From positions 1 to 64,000 of the forward strand of contig JAGAPT010000021.1 in NCBI GenBank assembly GCA_017623115.1: a stretch of DNA of 64,000 nt. The letters are read 5' to 3'. The position numbers and the translations under genes are program-made. Numbering within the stretch: position 1 is the first letter of the stretch; every line of letters starts with the position of its first letter. The DNA is from Alistipes sp. (GTDB taxonomy: Bacteria; Bacteroidota; Bacteroidia; Bacteroidales; Rikenellaceae). Below, piece after piece: positions 33,597-42,832 of the stretch. The notes beneath the pieces are model-generated. The model saw only the letters and a program-made list of their open reading frames with translations. It was not told where the DNA came from and did no database searches.

Positions 33597-36500
33597 ATGA
33601 CAGAGAAATTTTACCTCTTGACCAAGCGGGCGATGGGAGCAATCCTGCCGCTGATGGTCTGTCTGTTGATGGCGGTAAGTGACAGCTTTGCACAAGACAA
33701 AGCCGTCTCGGGCGTCGTCAAGGATGCAATGGGGCAGCCTGTGATTGCTGCCACGGTTGCCGTGAAGGGTACGACGGTCGGTGTGACGACAGATGTCGAC
33801 GGTCGCTACTCGATTTCACTTCCGGCCGGTGCCGAGGACCTTATCTTCTCCTATGTCGGCATGAAGAGCCAGACGGTGAAGGTCGGTACACGCACGGTGA
33901 TTGACATTACGTTGCAGGAAGATGCACAGTCGCTTGACGAAGTGGTTGTCGTAGGTTATGCTGCGGTACGTCGTCGTGACCTGGTCGGCTCGGTCGGCTC
34001 GGTCGGCAACGAGGCCCTGACGCAGATGCCCGTCGCATCGGTGAACGAGGCCCTGACGGGTCGTCTGGCCGGTGTGCAGGTAACGACCACCGAGGGTGAT
34101 CCCGATGCTGAAGTGAAGATTCGTGTGCGTGGTGCCGGTTCGCTGACGCAGGATAGCTCGCCGCTCTACATCGTCGACGGATTCCCCGTAGAGAGCATCT
34201 CGGATATTCCGGCTTCGGATATCGAGTCGATTGACGTATTGAAGGATGCCTTCTCGACGGCTATCTACGGTTCGCGTGGTGCCAATGGCGTTATCATCGT
34301 GACCACGAAGAGCGGTGAGAAGGGCCGTGTGCGCGTGAACTACAACGCTTACTGGGGCTTCAAGGAGATGGCCAATCAGGATGGCGTGAAGGCAATGGAG
34401 CCGGGCGAGTTTGCTCGTTTCCAGTATGAGATGGCTGCTATGCAGGACAAGGTGGGCGAGAACTACGAGCCCTATTTCGGTGCATTCCAGGATATCGACC
34501 TCTATGATACGGTAGCCGGTAACGACTGGGTAGACCAACTCTTTGGTCGCACGGGCGAGCAGTTCAGCCAGAACCTGAGTGTCTCGGGTGGTGGCGATAA
34601 GTACAAGTGGACGGCCAGCTATGCGCACCTGGATGACAAAGCAATCATGATTGGCTCGGATTACAAGCGCGACAACCTCAATTTGAAGGCGCAGTTCAAG
34701 CCCAACAAGCGAGTAGCCATTGATGTTTCGGTGCGTTACTCGGATATGGAGGTGCGCGGTTCGGGTGCCAACTCACTCAACGATAAGGGCTCTTCGACGA
34801 CGGGTCGTTTGAAGAATGCCATCCTCTACATGCCGATTCCGCTGAAGGGTATTGTTGCCGGTGATGACCTTGAGGAGAACTTCTCCGACTGGGTGCGTCC
34901 CGACGTGGCTGTTTACGATAACGACAAGTTCCGTGAGCGCAAAAATTGGAATGTGAATGGTGGCTTCACCTGGGAGGTGGTTGATGACCTCAAATTGAAG
35001 GTGGAGTTGGGTCTGGACAGTTATCGTCAGACGACCTATTCGTACTATGGTGTGACCTCCTACTATGCCCGCACCAACTCGTCGGTATTCGCTGAGGATG
35101 GTTCGGCAATGCCTTCGGCATTTATGAATGATGTAGACCGTGAGCGTCTGCGCAATACCAATACGCTCTCCTATGACTTTAAGAAACTTATCAAGAATGA
35201 TAACCATTCGTTGAACTTCTTGCTCGGTCAAGAGTATATTGTGACTAAATCGAGCACGCTCAATACGACGGTCGATGGTCTGCCGACCTTCTTCAATGCT
35301 GATAAGGCATGGAAGTTTATGGGTTCGGGTACGCCGAGCAGCGTTTCGAAGTTCTACAATCCCGATGACAAACTCTTCTCGTTCTTCGGTCGCGTGAACT
35401 ATGAATTCAAGGATAAGTATCTGATCTCGGCTACGATGCGTGCCGATGGCTCGTCGAAGTTCGCAAAGGGTAACGAGTGGGGTTACTTCCCCTCGGCGGC
35501 TGCTGCATGGCGCATCTCGGGTGAGGAGTGGATGCAGAATGCACGCTGGATCGACAACTTGAAGTTGCGTTATAGCTTCGGTACGGCCGGTAACAACAAC
35601 ATTCCGGCAGGCTTCATCAATCAGGAGTACCAGGCTTACCCTTCGGAGCATATCTATGGTGCCGATGGTTACTGGAGCACGGTCTCGAGTGGTGGTAAGT
35701 TGGTAATGGCTAACCCCGACCTGAAGTGGGAGACGACGATTTCACACAACATCGGTTTGGACTTCGGTTTCTGGGGAAATCGTTTGAGCGGATCGGTTGA
35801 TTTCTATCAGAATACGACGAAAGACCTGCTCATCGCCTTCCCGACGCCGGGTAGCGGTTACGACATTCAGTATCGCAATGCTGGCGAGATTCGCAACTCG
35901 GGTGTCGAGCTTTCGATTAACGCCGCTATCGTGCAGAAGGAGAAGTGGGGTATCAACTTCACGGGAAACATCTCCTTCAACAAGAACGAGGTGATGGATT
36001 TGGCTCAACTCAATGCTGAGGGCGTTGTGGGTATTTCGGGCTGGCATAGCTCGATTACCGATGACTTCAAAGTGGTTACCGGTGGCGCATTGGGCGATGT
36101 GTATGGTTACACGACGCTGGGCCGTTATGAGGTAGAGGATTTTGATCTGGCCTACTATGCCGAGACGGGTAAGTGGCAACTGTTGGATGGCGTTGTGAAC
36201 AGCGCATCGGTAGTTGGTGATTGCCGCCCGGGTTCGCTCAAATTGGCCGATTTTGATGGCGATTTGACGCCCGATAAGCGGGTTATCGGCAATGTACAGC
36301 CTGACTTTACGGGTGGTTTCTCGCTCTCGGGTTATGTTTATGGCTTTGACATTGCTGCCAACTTCACCTATTCGGTAGGCAATAAGGTCTACAATGCAAA
36401 CCGCATCGAGTTCTCGGCACTGCACAAATATACGGGTGCCGGCCAGATTCGTAACATCTCGGAGGAGATGGCACTGGGCCAGCGTTGGACCAATGTAGAT

Positions 36501-36863
36501 TGGGCTACGGGACAGACCATTACCGATCCGGCTGCGTTGGCAGCAGCGAATGCGTCTACGACGTTGTGGTCGCCTTTCATCACGAAGACCTTCGTGTATG
36601 ATTGGGCTTTGGAGGATGCTTCATTCCTGCGTTTGAGTTCGTTGACGGTGGGTTACACGCTGCCGCAGGCCCTTACGCGCAAGGTGCGTCTGGATAAGGT
36701 GCGCTTCTACGCTACGGGTACGAATCTCTTCTGCCTGACCGACTATTCGGGCTATGATCCCGAGGTAGATACGCGTCGTTCGACGCCGCTGACTCCCAAT
36801 GTCGATTATTCGGCCTATCCGAAGAGCCGTTCGTGGGTGTTCGGTGTCAATATCAGCTTCTAA
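33597..36863 (+). CDS. susC: SusC/RagA-family TonB-linked outer-membrane transporter
   Basis: 1088 residues. After a signal (AMGAILPLMVCLLMAVSDSFAQ) comes the carboxypeptidase-like N-terminal domain (VSGVVKDAMGQPVIAATVAVKGT, GRYSISLPAGAEDLIFSYVG), a TonB-box segment (SLDEVVVVGYAAVRRRDL), a plug (LTGRLAGVQV, VRIRVRGAGSL-type region, LYIVDGFPV, IDVLKDAFSTAIYGSRGANGVIIV) and a large beta-barrel ending in WVFGVNISF. It imports oligosaccharides together with SusD. It lies 50 bp behind the lyase gene in the same transcript. Confidence 0.96.
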   Translation: MTEKFYLLTKRAMGAILPLMVCLLMAVSDSFAQDKAVSGVVKDAMGQPVIAATVAVKGTTVGVTTDVDGRYSISLPAGAEDLIFSYVGMKSQTVKVGTRTVIDITLQEDAQSLDEVVVVGYAAVRRRDLVGSVGSVGNEALTQMPVASVNEALTGRLAGVQVTTTEGDPDAEVKIRVRGAGSLTQDSSPLYIVDGFPVESISDIPASDIESIDVLKDAFSTAIYGSRGANGVIIVTTKSGEKGRVRVNYNAYWGFKEMANQDGVKAMEPGEFARFQYEMAAMQDKVGENYEPYFGAFQDIDLYDTVAGNDWVDQLFGRTGEQFSQNLSVSGGGDKYKWTASYAHLDDKAIMIGSDYKRDNLNLKAQFKPNKRVAIDVSVRYSDMEVRGSGANSLNDKGSSTTGRLKNAILYMPIPLKGIVAGDDLEENFSDWVRPDVAVYDNDKFRERKNWNVNGGFTWEVVDDLKLKVELGLDSYRQTTYSYYGVTSYYARTNSSVFAEDGSAMPSAFMNDVDRERLRNTNTLSYDFKKLIKNDNHSLNFLLGQEYIVTKSSTLNTTVDGLPTFFNADKAWKFMGSGTPSSVSKFYNPDDKLFSFFGRVNYEFKDKYLISATMRADGSSKFAKGNEWGYFPSAAAAWRISGEEWMQNARWIDNLKLRYSFGTAGNNNIPAGFINQEYQAYPSEHIYGADGYWSTVSSGGKLVMANPDLKWETTISHNIGLDFGFWGNRLSGSVDFYQNTTKDLLIAFPTPGSGYDIQYRNAGEIRNSGVELSINAAIVQKEKWGINFTGNISFNKNEVMDLAQLNAEGVVGISGWHSSITDDFKVVTGGALGDVYGYTTLGRYEVEDFDLAYYAETGKWQLLDGVVNSASVVGDCRPGSLKLADFDGDLTPDKRVIGNVQPDFTGGFSLSGYVYGFDIAANFTYSVGNKVYNANRIEFSALHKYTGAGQIRNISEEMALGQRWTNVDWATGQTITDPAALAAANASTTLWSPFITKTFVYDWALEDASFLRLSSLTVGYTLPQALTRKVRLDKVRFYATGTNLFCLTDYSGYDPEVDTRRSTPLTPNVDYSAYPKSRSWVFGVNISF

Positions 36864-36892
36864 TTTGACTACACTAACAAGGATACAAAAGT

Positions 36893-38800
36893 ATGAAAAA
36901 GATAGTATATATGCTGGCCTTTACGGCCTTGCTCGGAAGCTCGGTTTCGTGTAGCGATATGGTGGAGTCGGAGTCGCAGTCGTCGTTTGATGCCTCGGTA
37001 GTCTTTGCCTATCCGACCTTGGCCGAGGAGAATATTATGTCGATCTATCAGATTTTCGGTCAGAACAACGCCTATCGTAATCGTCACCATCTGTGGTATG
37101 GTTATAATACGGATATCGAGTGGTACAACAGTGCGAAAGCAAATGATGGTAAGACAACGGTCGTTGCTTACGATCCTCAGGTAAATGAAACGGGTGTGCC
37201 TCTTGATGCAGCCAATGGTGTCTATACCTATATGTATACGGCCGTTGAGCGTTGCAATCTCTGCATCGATGGTATTCGTAAGTATGGTAATCCGGCAGAA
37301 AATCCCGAGATGGCTTATCTGCTTGGTGAGGCCTTGACGTTGCGTGCCATGTTCTACTTTGATTTGATGAAGACGTGGGGTGATGTGCCGGCTCGTTTTG
37401 CGCCGATTGATTCCTCGACGATCTACATCGCTAAATCGGATCGTGATGTGATTTACGAACAACTGATTGCCGACTTGCAGGAGGCTTCCAATTACCTTTA
37501 TTGGCCCAATGAAACAGCCAAGACCGCCTCTTCGACCCGTATGAACAAGGCTTTTGCCAAGGGTCTGTTGGCTCGCATCTGTATGCAGGCTGCCGGTTAC
37601 GCACAGCGTCCCGATGATGGTCAGGTAGGTACGGGTAATATCGGCTCGGTACGTCGCTCGACGCGTGTCGAGAGTGGCGACTGGAGTGGTAATTATCTCT
37701 ATGATATTGCCTTGAAGGCGTGCCAGGATGTGATTGCTCAGGAGGGTAAGAGCGTAGCTTTGGCTCCGACTTTTGAGAAGTTGTGGCGCGATATGATGAG
37801 CTATACAAATGTGGTAGCCGGTGAGGAGGTACTCTTTGCCATTCCGTTTGGTCACGAGACGCGTCGTGGTCAGTGGTGCTCACAATATGCTATTCGTCAT
37901 GAGGGTGCCAATCAGTATGTGGCTAAAGGTCTTGGTGGCTCGGTAGGTCCCGTGCCGACGATGTATTATGAGTATGAAGCCGGTGATACCCGTTCGATGA
38001 GCTGTGTGAACTTCTTGTGGGGGAAACCCGTATCGAAGGTCTCGACGCCCGCACCTGCCAACTTCAACAAGTGGTATTTCGGTAAATTCCGTTATGAGTG
38101 GATCCCCAATGGGCAAACCATTGGCTCGGCCAACAACGACGATGGCGTGAAGCCGATTGTGATGCGTTATGCCGATGTGCTGCTGCTGGCTGCCGAGGCT
38201 GCGAATGAAATGAAAGAGTTGGATTTGGCGAAGGAGTATCTGCGCAAGGTGCGTATGCGTGCCTATGCCAATGATGCTGCGGCTGTTGATGCCTTCTTGA
38301 GTGGTATTACGAACCAGGAGCAGATGTTCCAGGCAATCTTCACGGAGCGCGCTCTGGAGTTCTGCGGTGAGATGATTCGTAAGCAGGACCTGATTCGTTG
38401 GGGCTTGCTGGGTGATGCTATCGACGAGGCTAAGGAGAAGATGAAGGCTATTCGCGTACAGGGTAGTTACACGTCGACGATCACGGGCAAGACCTATGAT
38501 TACTCGAAGGTGGGTCCTTACCTCTATTACAAACTCGATGGTGAGCAGATTGAGATGCAGTTGAGTGGCGTGGATGCCGATCAAACCCTCATTGGTGCCG
38601 GTTGGACCCAGTGGTACGAGGAGGAGACCGGCGAGTCGGGTGCCAAAGAGAAGAAGTATGAGTATGTGAAGGAGTCGAAGCTCAACGATGAGAAGATTGA
38701 ACTGATCTATCTTCGCGACCCCGATACACGTCAATATTGGCCGATCTTCTCGGCTGCGATTGCTAGCAACTATATGCTGGTAAATGATTACGGATATTAA
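36893..38800 (+). CDS. susD: SusD/RagB-family glycan-binding lipoprotein
   Basis: 635 residues. Signal and lipobox Cys are visible in MLAFTALLGSSVSCSD. The SusD helical framework is clear: NLCIDGIRKYGN, YLLGEALTLRAMFYFDLMKTWGDVP, a TPR-like DVIYEQLIADLQEASNYL, RMNKAFAKGLLARICMQAAGY and the C-terminal VMRYADVLLLAAEAANEM followed by FTERALEFCGEMIRKQDLIRWGLL. It caps the SusC barrel at the cell surface and binds oligosaccharide. Confidence 0.96.
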   Translation: MKKIVYMLAFTALLGSSVSCSDMVESESQSSFDASVVFAYPTLAEENIMSIYQIFGQNNAYRNRHHLWYGYNTDIEWYNSAKANDGKTTVVAYDPQVNETGVPLDAANGVYTYMYTAVERCNLCIDGIRKYGNPAENPEMAYLLGEALTLRAMFYFDLMKTWGDVPARFAPIDSSTIYIAKSDRDVIYEQLIADLQEASNYLYWPNETAKTASSTRMNKAFAKGLLARICMQAAGYAQRPDDGQVGTGNIGSVRRSTRVESGDWSGNYLYDIALKACQDVIAQEGKSVALAPTFEKLWRDMMSYTNVVAGEEVLFAIPFGHETRRGQWCSQYAIRHEGANQYVAKGLGGSVGPVPTMYYEYEAGDTRSMSCVNFLWGKPVSKVSTPAPANFNKWYFGKFRYEWIPNGQTIGSANNDDGVKPIVMRYADVLLLAAEAANEMKELDLAKEYLRKVRMRAYANDAAAVDAFLSGITNQEQMFQAIFTERALEFCGEMIRKQDLIRWGLLGDAIDEAKEKMKAIRVQGSYTSTITGKTYDYSKVGPYLYYKLDGEQIEMQLSGVDADQTLIGAGWTQWYEEETGESGAKEKKYEYVKESKLNDEKIELIYLRDPDTRQYWPIFSAAIASNYMLVNDYGY

Positions 38801-38829
38801 CAGATAACCAACTAGTTAGAAAAACTTAT

Positions 38830-41295
38830 ATGAAAACGATATTCAAAAAATGGACCATTGGTCTGCTGGCTGCCGTAGCTACATTGGCAGGCGGTTGTAC
38901 CGATCCCGATGGCATCGTTGAGGAGTTGGATGTAGATCGTGTTTTCTCACCGCTGAATTTCGAGGTGTTGTTGGAGAACAATGTCAATGCAACCTTCTCT
39001 TGGATTGTAAGCAATGGCATTGAGAACTACCAACTCGATTTGCAATATGAGGATGGTACGAGCTATCAGGTGCAGACGATTCCGGTAGTTGCTGAGGCGA
39101 TTACGAATGAGGGCAAACTCACCTATTTTATGCCGGAACTTCCCGGAAAGACGAAATTTGTTGCCTCGCTCTATGCGTTGAGTGTAAATCCCGATGTGGA
39201 TAATTCGAAGCCGGCTCAGTGTAGTTTTGAGACGGGTGTCGAGCAGCTCTTCTTGAATGATGGCCTGATTCCCGATGCGGATATTACCGCTACTTCAGCT
39301 GTGTTGCGCTGGTTGGCAGGCTCGAATGTTACCCACCTGGATGTGGATAATGGTGTGGGTACAATCCAGCTCGACGAGGCTACGAAGGCTGCCGGTGTCT
39401 ATACGTTGACGGGCTTGAAGACCGGAACGCTCTACACGGTGAACTTGTGCCGTGATACAGCTGTGCGTGGTACGACGAGTTTTACGGCCAGCGATAAACA
39501 TGAGGTATCTGTTTTGGAGAAGACGGCCAATGCCGTTACGCTTGGCTGGCCTGCAACGGCTGCTGTTGATGAGATTCGCATCACACCCGCTACGGAGAAT
39601 GGTGATGTATTCAAGTTGACGAGCGATGAGCAAGCTGCACATGCCTATGCAATTAAGGGGCTGAAATCGCTGACCGATTATCGTGTATCGATTTATATCG
39701 CCGGTGTTGAGAGTGGTAGCATGTCGTTCAAGACGATGGGTAAGTCCACGAAGTGGGACTTCACGACCTGGGAGGCACAGACCTTTGCTGCACCGACGAC
39801 TATTGATGGTCTTTTGATTAATGCCAATGCGGCAGTTGATAGTGGCAAGGAGATGTATATCTCGGCCGATGCGGATTTTGGTTGCAACTACCTCGATTTG
39901 AAGGGTAAGTCGTCGAATGCCGGTAAGGAGGGTCAGGCTCCGACCGACCGCTCGGTAATGTTCTCGGTAGATGGCGAGGGTGTCATCTCGATTGATTGCT
40001 ATGCCAATGGTGCAGGTCGCCATTTTGCAGTGTATATCGAGTCGCTGGGTACCCATACCGAGAAGTTTGAGGCTCCGGTGAAGGCCGATCGTGGCAAGGT
40101 ATATATTCCTGTGACGGGCTTTACGGGCACGACGAACCTCTATATCTGGACCGATGCAACCATCAACCATGTCTACTCGTTGGAGTGGACCGAGGGTGCT
40201 GAGGCTCCGGGTCGGATGGCTACGGCACTGGCAACGCCCGAGGTGACGGTAACGCCGACGATGGTCAATGTCGGTGAGGCTGCCGGTTTGGAGATTGCCT
40301 GGAAGGCTATCGAGAACGCTTCGAGCTACACCTGGGCTTTGAAGGGTGCTACGGATGCTGAAGGCAACCCGATTGGTGGTACGACCTCCGAGTTGAAGGT
40401 TTCGGTTCCGGCCGAGGTGGTGGCTGCTTTGGCCCCTGCTACCTATACGGCAAGCGTGGTGGCTGTGCCCTCGTCGACCTATCTCTATAAGAACTCGGCT
40501 GCCGGTACCGCCGACTTTACGGTCAGCGATATGGTGCTGGCAACGCCCAAGGTAACCTTTACCCCTGCCAAGGTGGTAGCCGGTGATGAGACGGAGGTGG
40601 TTGCTTCGTGGGAGGCTGTGATGAATGCCGCTTTGTATCAGGTATCGTTCAATGGTGGTGCTGCTACGACGCAGACCGAGACGAGCTATACGCTCTCGGC
40701 TGCTGATGTGAAGGCATTGGCTGCCGGTGAGTATAAGATTTCGGTGGTGGCTCTGCCCGACCCGAATGATGTCGGTCGTGAGCAGTCGGCTGCCGGTGAG
40801 GCTACGCTGACGGTGGATACGCCTCCTGTAACACCGCCTGCAACAGGTAAACTGGTTTGGGGTAACGACCTGTTCAAGACCTTTGCAGATCAAAAAGAGC
40901 AGTGGGATACCGAGAATGTCGATTTGGGCAATGGCCTCATTTACTATGTACAGGATGGTGGTAAGGCGAAGTTCAAGGCTGATAGCGGTATGTATCGTGT
41001 TCAATTTGGTGGCGGTGGTAAGGTTGCCACGATGAAGAACATCCTTGAGCTGACCGTTACGGGACCGGGTACACTTACCATGAAGGCTCGCAGTGGCGGT
41101 GATGTGCAACGTGCACTGATTGTGGAGATTGATGGTGTGAAGACAAATGCCGATGGTTATGCTACGCCCGTTAAGACGGAGACGCCGGCTGATTTTGAGG
41201 TGGATTGCTCGACCGCTAAAGCAGGCTCGAAGATTTATATCTATAGCAGTGACAGTTCGATTAATCTTTACAATCTCAAATGGACCGGTAAATAA
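38830..41295 (+). CDS. SusE-position surface lipoprotein with Fn3-like and beta-sandwich domains
   Basis: 821 residues. Lipobox Cys in LAAVATLAGGCTDPD. Following a FSPLNFEVLLENNVNATFSW domain are Ig/Fn3-like modules (two with LATPEVTVTP-type and LATPKVTFTP-type starts near 470 and 575). Two separate regions, about 310-450 and 675-820, share WDF.../WTxG endings and look like carbohydrate-binding beta-sandwiches (each ends in an ILYxLEW or LYNLKWTG-like strand). It occupies the SusE/F position, so cell-surface glycan binding is likely; no catalytic motif is seen. A strong terminator follows. Confidence 0.8.
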   Translation: MKTIFKKWTIGLLAAVATLAGGCTDPDGIVEELDVDRVFSPLNFEVLLENNVNATFSWIVSNGIENYQLDLQYEDGTSYQVQTIPVVAEAITNEGKLTYFMPELPGKTKFVASLYALSVNPDVDNSKPAQCSFETGVEQLFLNDGLIPDADITATSAVLRWLAGSNVTHLDVDNGVGTIQLDEATKAAGVYTLTGLKTGTLYTVNLCRDTAVRGTTSFTASDKHEVSVLEKTANAVTLGWPATAAVDEIRITPATENGDVFKLTSDEQAAHAYAIKGLKSLTDYRVSIYIAGVESGSMSFKTMGKSTKWDFTTWEAQTFAAPTTIDGLLINANAAVDSGKEMYISADADFGCNYLDLKGKSSNAGKEGQAPTDRSVMFSVDGEGVISIDCYANGAGRHFAVYIESLGTHTEKFEAPVKADRGKVYIPVTGFTGTTNLYIWTDATINHVYSLEWTEGAEAPGRMATALATPEVTVTPTMVNVGEAAGLEIAWKAIENASSYTWALKGATDAEGNPIGGTTSELKVSVPAEVVAALAPATYTASVVAVPSSTYLYKNSAAGTADFTVSDMVLATPKVTFTPAKVVAGDETEVVASWEAVMNAALYQVSFNGGAATTQTETSYTLSAADVKALAAGEYKISVVALPDPNDVGREQSAAGEATLTVDTPPVTPPATGKLVWGNDLFKTFADQKEQWDTENVDLGNGLIYYVQDGGKAKFKADSGMYRVQFGGGGKVATMKNILELTVTGPGTLTMKARSGGDVQRALIVEIDGVKTNADGYATPVKTETPADFEVDCSTAKAGSKIYIYSSDSSINLYNLKWTGK

Positions 41296-41319
41296 TCGGT
41301 GGATTTGATACCTGTAAGT

Positions 41320-41353
41320 AAGGTCGCTCCCGCTTGGGGGCGACCTTTTTTTG
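41320..41353 (+). terminator. Terminator of the PUL transcript
   Basis: A 12-bp stem (41320-41331 with 41336-41347, one T-G pair) with a 4-nt GCTT loop, followed by a T-run to 41352. Its T-run overlaps the -33 box of the next promoter. Confidence 0.9.
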
Positions 41354-41381
41354 CTAATTTGCCGATTATTGGCTACTTTTG
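41350..41381 (+). promoter_or_regulatory. Promoter for the NhaC antiporter gene
   Basis: TTTG (41350-41353), 20 bp, TACTTTTG (41374-41381). The -33 box is the end of the PUL terminator T-run plus one G. The leader is about 20 nt. Confidence 0.65.
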
Positions 41382-41407
41382 TGGCGACAAACCGTACAAA
41401 AAAACGC

Positions 41408-42700
41408 ATGAATCAACCAAATCGCATCAAAGGAGGATTTTGGGCTCTGTCGCCGCTACTGCTCTTCCTCGTGTTGTATCTCGCAACCTCGATTGTGGCG
41501 GGTGACTTCTACAAGATGCCCATTGCCGTGGCCTTTATTGCCTCGTCGCTCTATGCCCTCATGCTGCTGCGCGGTATGCCGTTGCAGGAGCGTATCGACC
41601 GCTTCTCGTCGGGGGCGGCCGACCCGAATATCCTGCAGATGATTTGGATTTTTGTCATGGCGGGTGCCTTTGCCCAATCGGCCAAGGCGATGGGGGCTGT
41701 CGATGCCACGGTTGACCTGACGCTCCACCTGCTGCCACCCGAATACCTCGCTGCAGGTCTCTTCTTTGCGGCCTGCTTTATCTCGATCTCGGTGGGTACG
41801 TCGGTGGGTACGATTGTCGCCCTGATGCCTGTGGCTTCAGGCTTGGCTGTCGAGACGGGATTCGATGCGGCCTACCTGTCGGCTGTGGTCGTGGGAGGCT
41901 CCTTCTTTGGCGATAACCTCTCGTTTATCTCCGATACGACGATCGCTGCCACACGCACCCAGAAGTGTGCCCTGCGCGATAAATTCAAGGTCAACTTCCG
42001 CATCGTGGCTCCGGCAGCATTGATGACCCTGCTCATCTATTTGTTGCAGGGGGTTCCGACGACCTTTGTTGAGGCGGCTCCCGGAGCGGTCGAATGGGTC
42101 AAGGTGTTGCCCTATCTCTTGGTACTGGTGCTGGCGTTGCTGGGTATGCAGGTGATGGTGGTGCTCGTGGTGGGTGTGCTGGCAACGGGTGCTATCGGTG
42201 TGGCGACCGGCACCTTCGGCCTCTTCGATTGGTGCGGGGAGATGGGCCGTGGCGTGGTCGATATGGGTGAGCTGATTATCATTACGCTCCTGGCCGGTGG
42301 TATGCTCGAAACGATTCGCCTCAATGGTGGTATCGACTACCTCATCTCGCGGTTGACCCGTCGGGTCAGTGGCCCGCGAGGGGCTCAAGCCGCTATTGCT
42401 GCGCTGGTCTGCATGGCCAATCTCTGTACGGCCAACAATACGATTGCGATTCTTTCGGTGGGGGCGATTGCGCGCGAGATAGCCGACCGATTCGGGGTCG
42501 ATCGACGCAAAAGTGCCTCGCTGCTCGATACCTTCTCCTGCTTCACGCAGGGATTGCTGCCCTATGGTGCGCAACTCTTGATGGCGGCGAGCCTGGCCTC
42601 GATTTCGCCCCTCGAGATTATCGGCAACCTATACTATCCCTTCCTGCTCGGTTTCTGTGCCGTGGTGGCGATTCTCGTGAAGCGACAGCCGAGGGTGTAG
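41408..42700 (+). CDS. Na+/H+ antiporter, NhaC family
   Basis: 430 residues with about eleven hydrophobic segments. The ATG at 41408 gives MNQPNRIKGGFWALSPLLLFL; an upstream in-frame start would lie within the promoter. Family features include SVGTSVGTIVALMPVA, FFGDNLSFISDTTIAA with conserved Gly/Asp/Ser/Thr residues in the ion path, and ANLCTANNTIAILSVG near the C-terminus. NhaC proteins exchange Na+ for H+ across the inner membrane and can serve amino-acid-linked roles in some bacteria. It stands alone between the PUL and the RND operon. Confidence 0.88.
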   Translation: MNQPNRIKGGFWALSPLLLFLVLYLATSIVAGDFYKMPIAVAFIASSLYALMLLRGMPLQERIDRFSSGAADPNILQMIWIFVMAGAFAQSAKAMGAVDATVDLTLHLLPPEYLAAGLFFAACFISISVGTSVGTIVALMPVASGLAVETGFDAAYLSAVVVGGSFFGDNLSFISDTTIAATRTQKCALRDKFKVNFRIVAPAALMTLLIYLLQGVPTTFVEAAPGAVEWVKVLPYLLVLVLALLGMQVMVVLVVGVLATGAIGVATGTFGLFDWCGEMGRGVVDMGELIIITLLAGGMLETIRLNGGIDYLISRLTRRVSGPRGAQAAIAALVCMANLCTANNTIAILSVGAIAREIADRFGVDRRKSASLLDTFSCFTQGLLPYGAQLLMAASLASISPLEIIGNLYYPFLLGFCAVVAILVKRQPRV

Positions 42701-42789
42701 TGGGCGATTCACCGGCCGATTTGGGCGGTTCGCCCGATTAAATGGAGTTAAAATAGGCGCAGGAGCAGTGCTCTTGCGCTTTTTTTTAT

Positions 42790-42797
42790 TACCTTTG
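42790..42797 (+). promoter_or_regulatory. -7 promoter box of the RND efflux operon
   Basis: TACCTTTG lies 35 bp before the adaptor ATG. The only upstream TTG (42774-42776) is too close for the usual spacing, so this is a partial promoter match. Confidence 0.4.
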
Positions 42798-42832
42798 TAT
42801 AGATGTAATGTAACTTATTAGTTCCGAGAAAG

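Noticed and set aside
33597-36863. Frameshift within the SusC gene at the tandem GSVGSVG codons
   Set aside because: The repeat is in frame and the protein is complete from signal to terminal Phe, so this is simply a short repeat.
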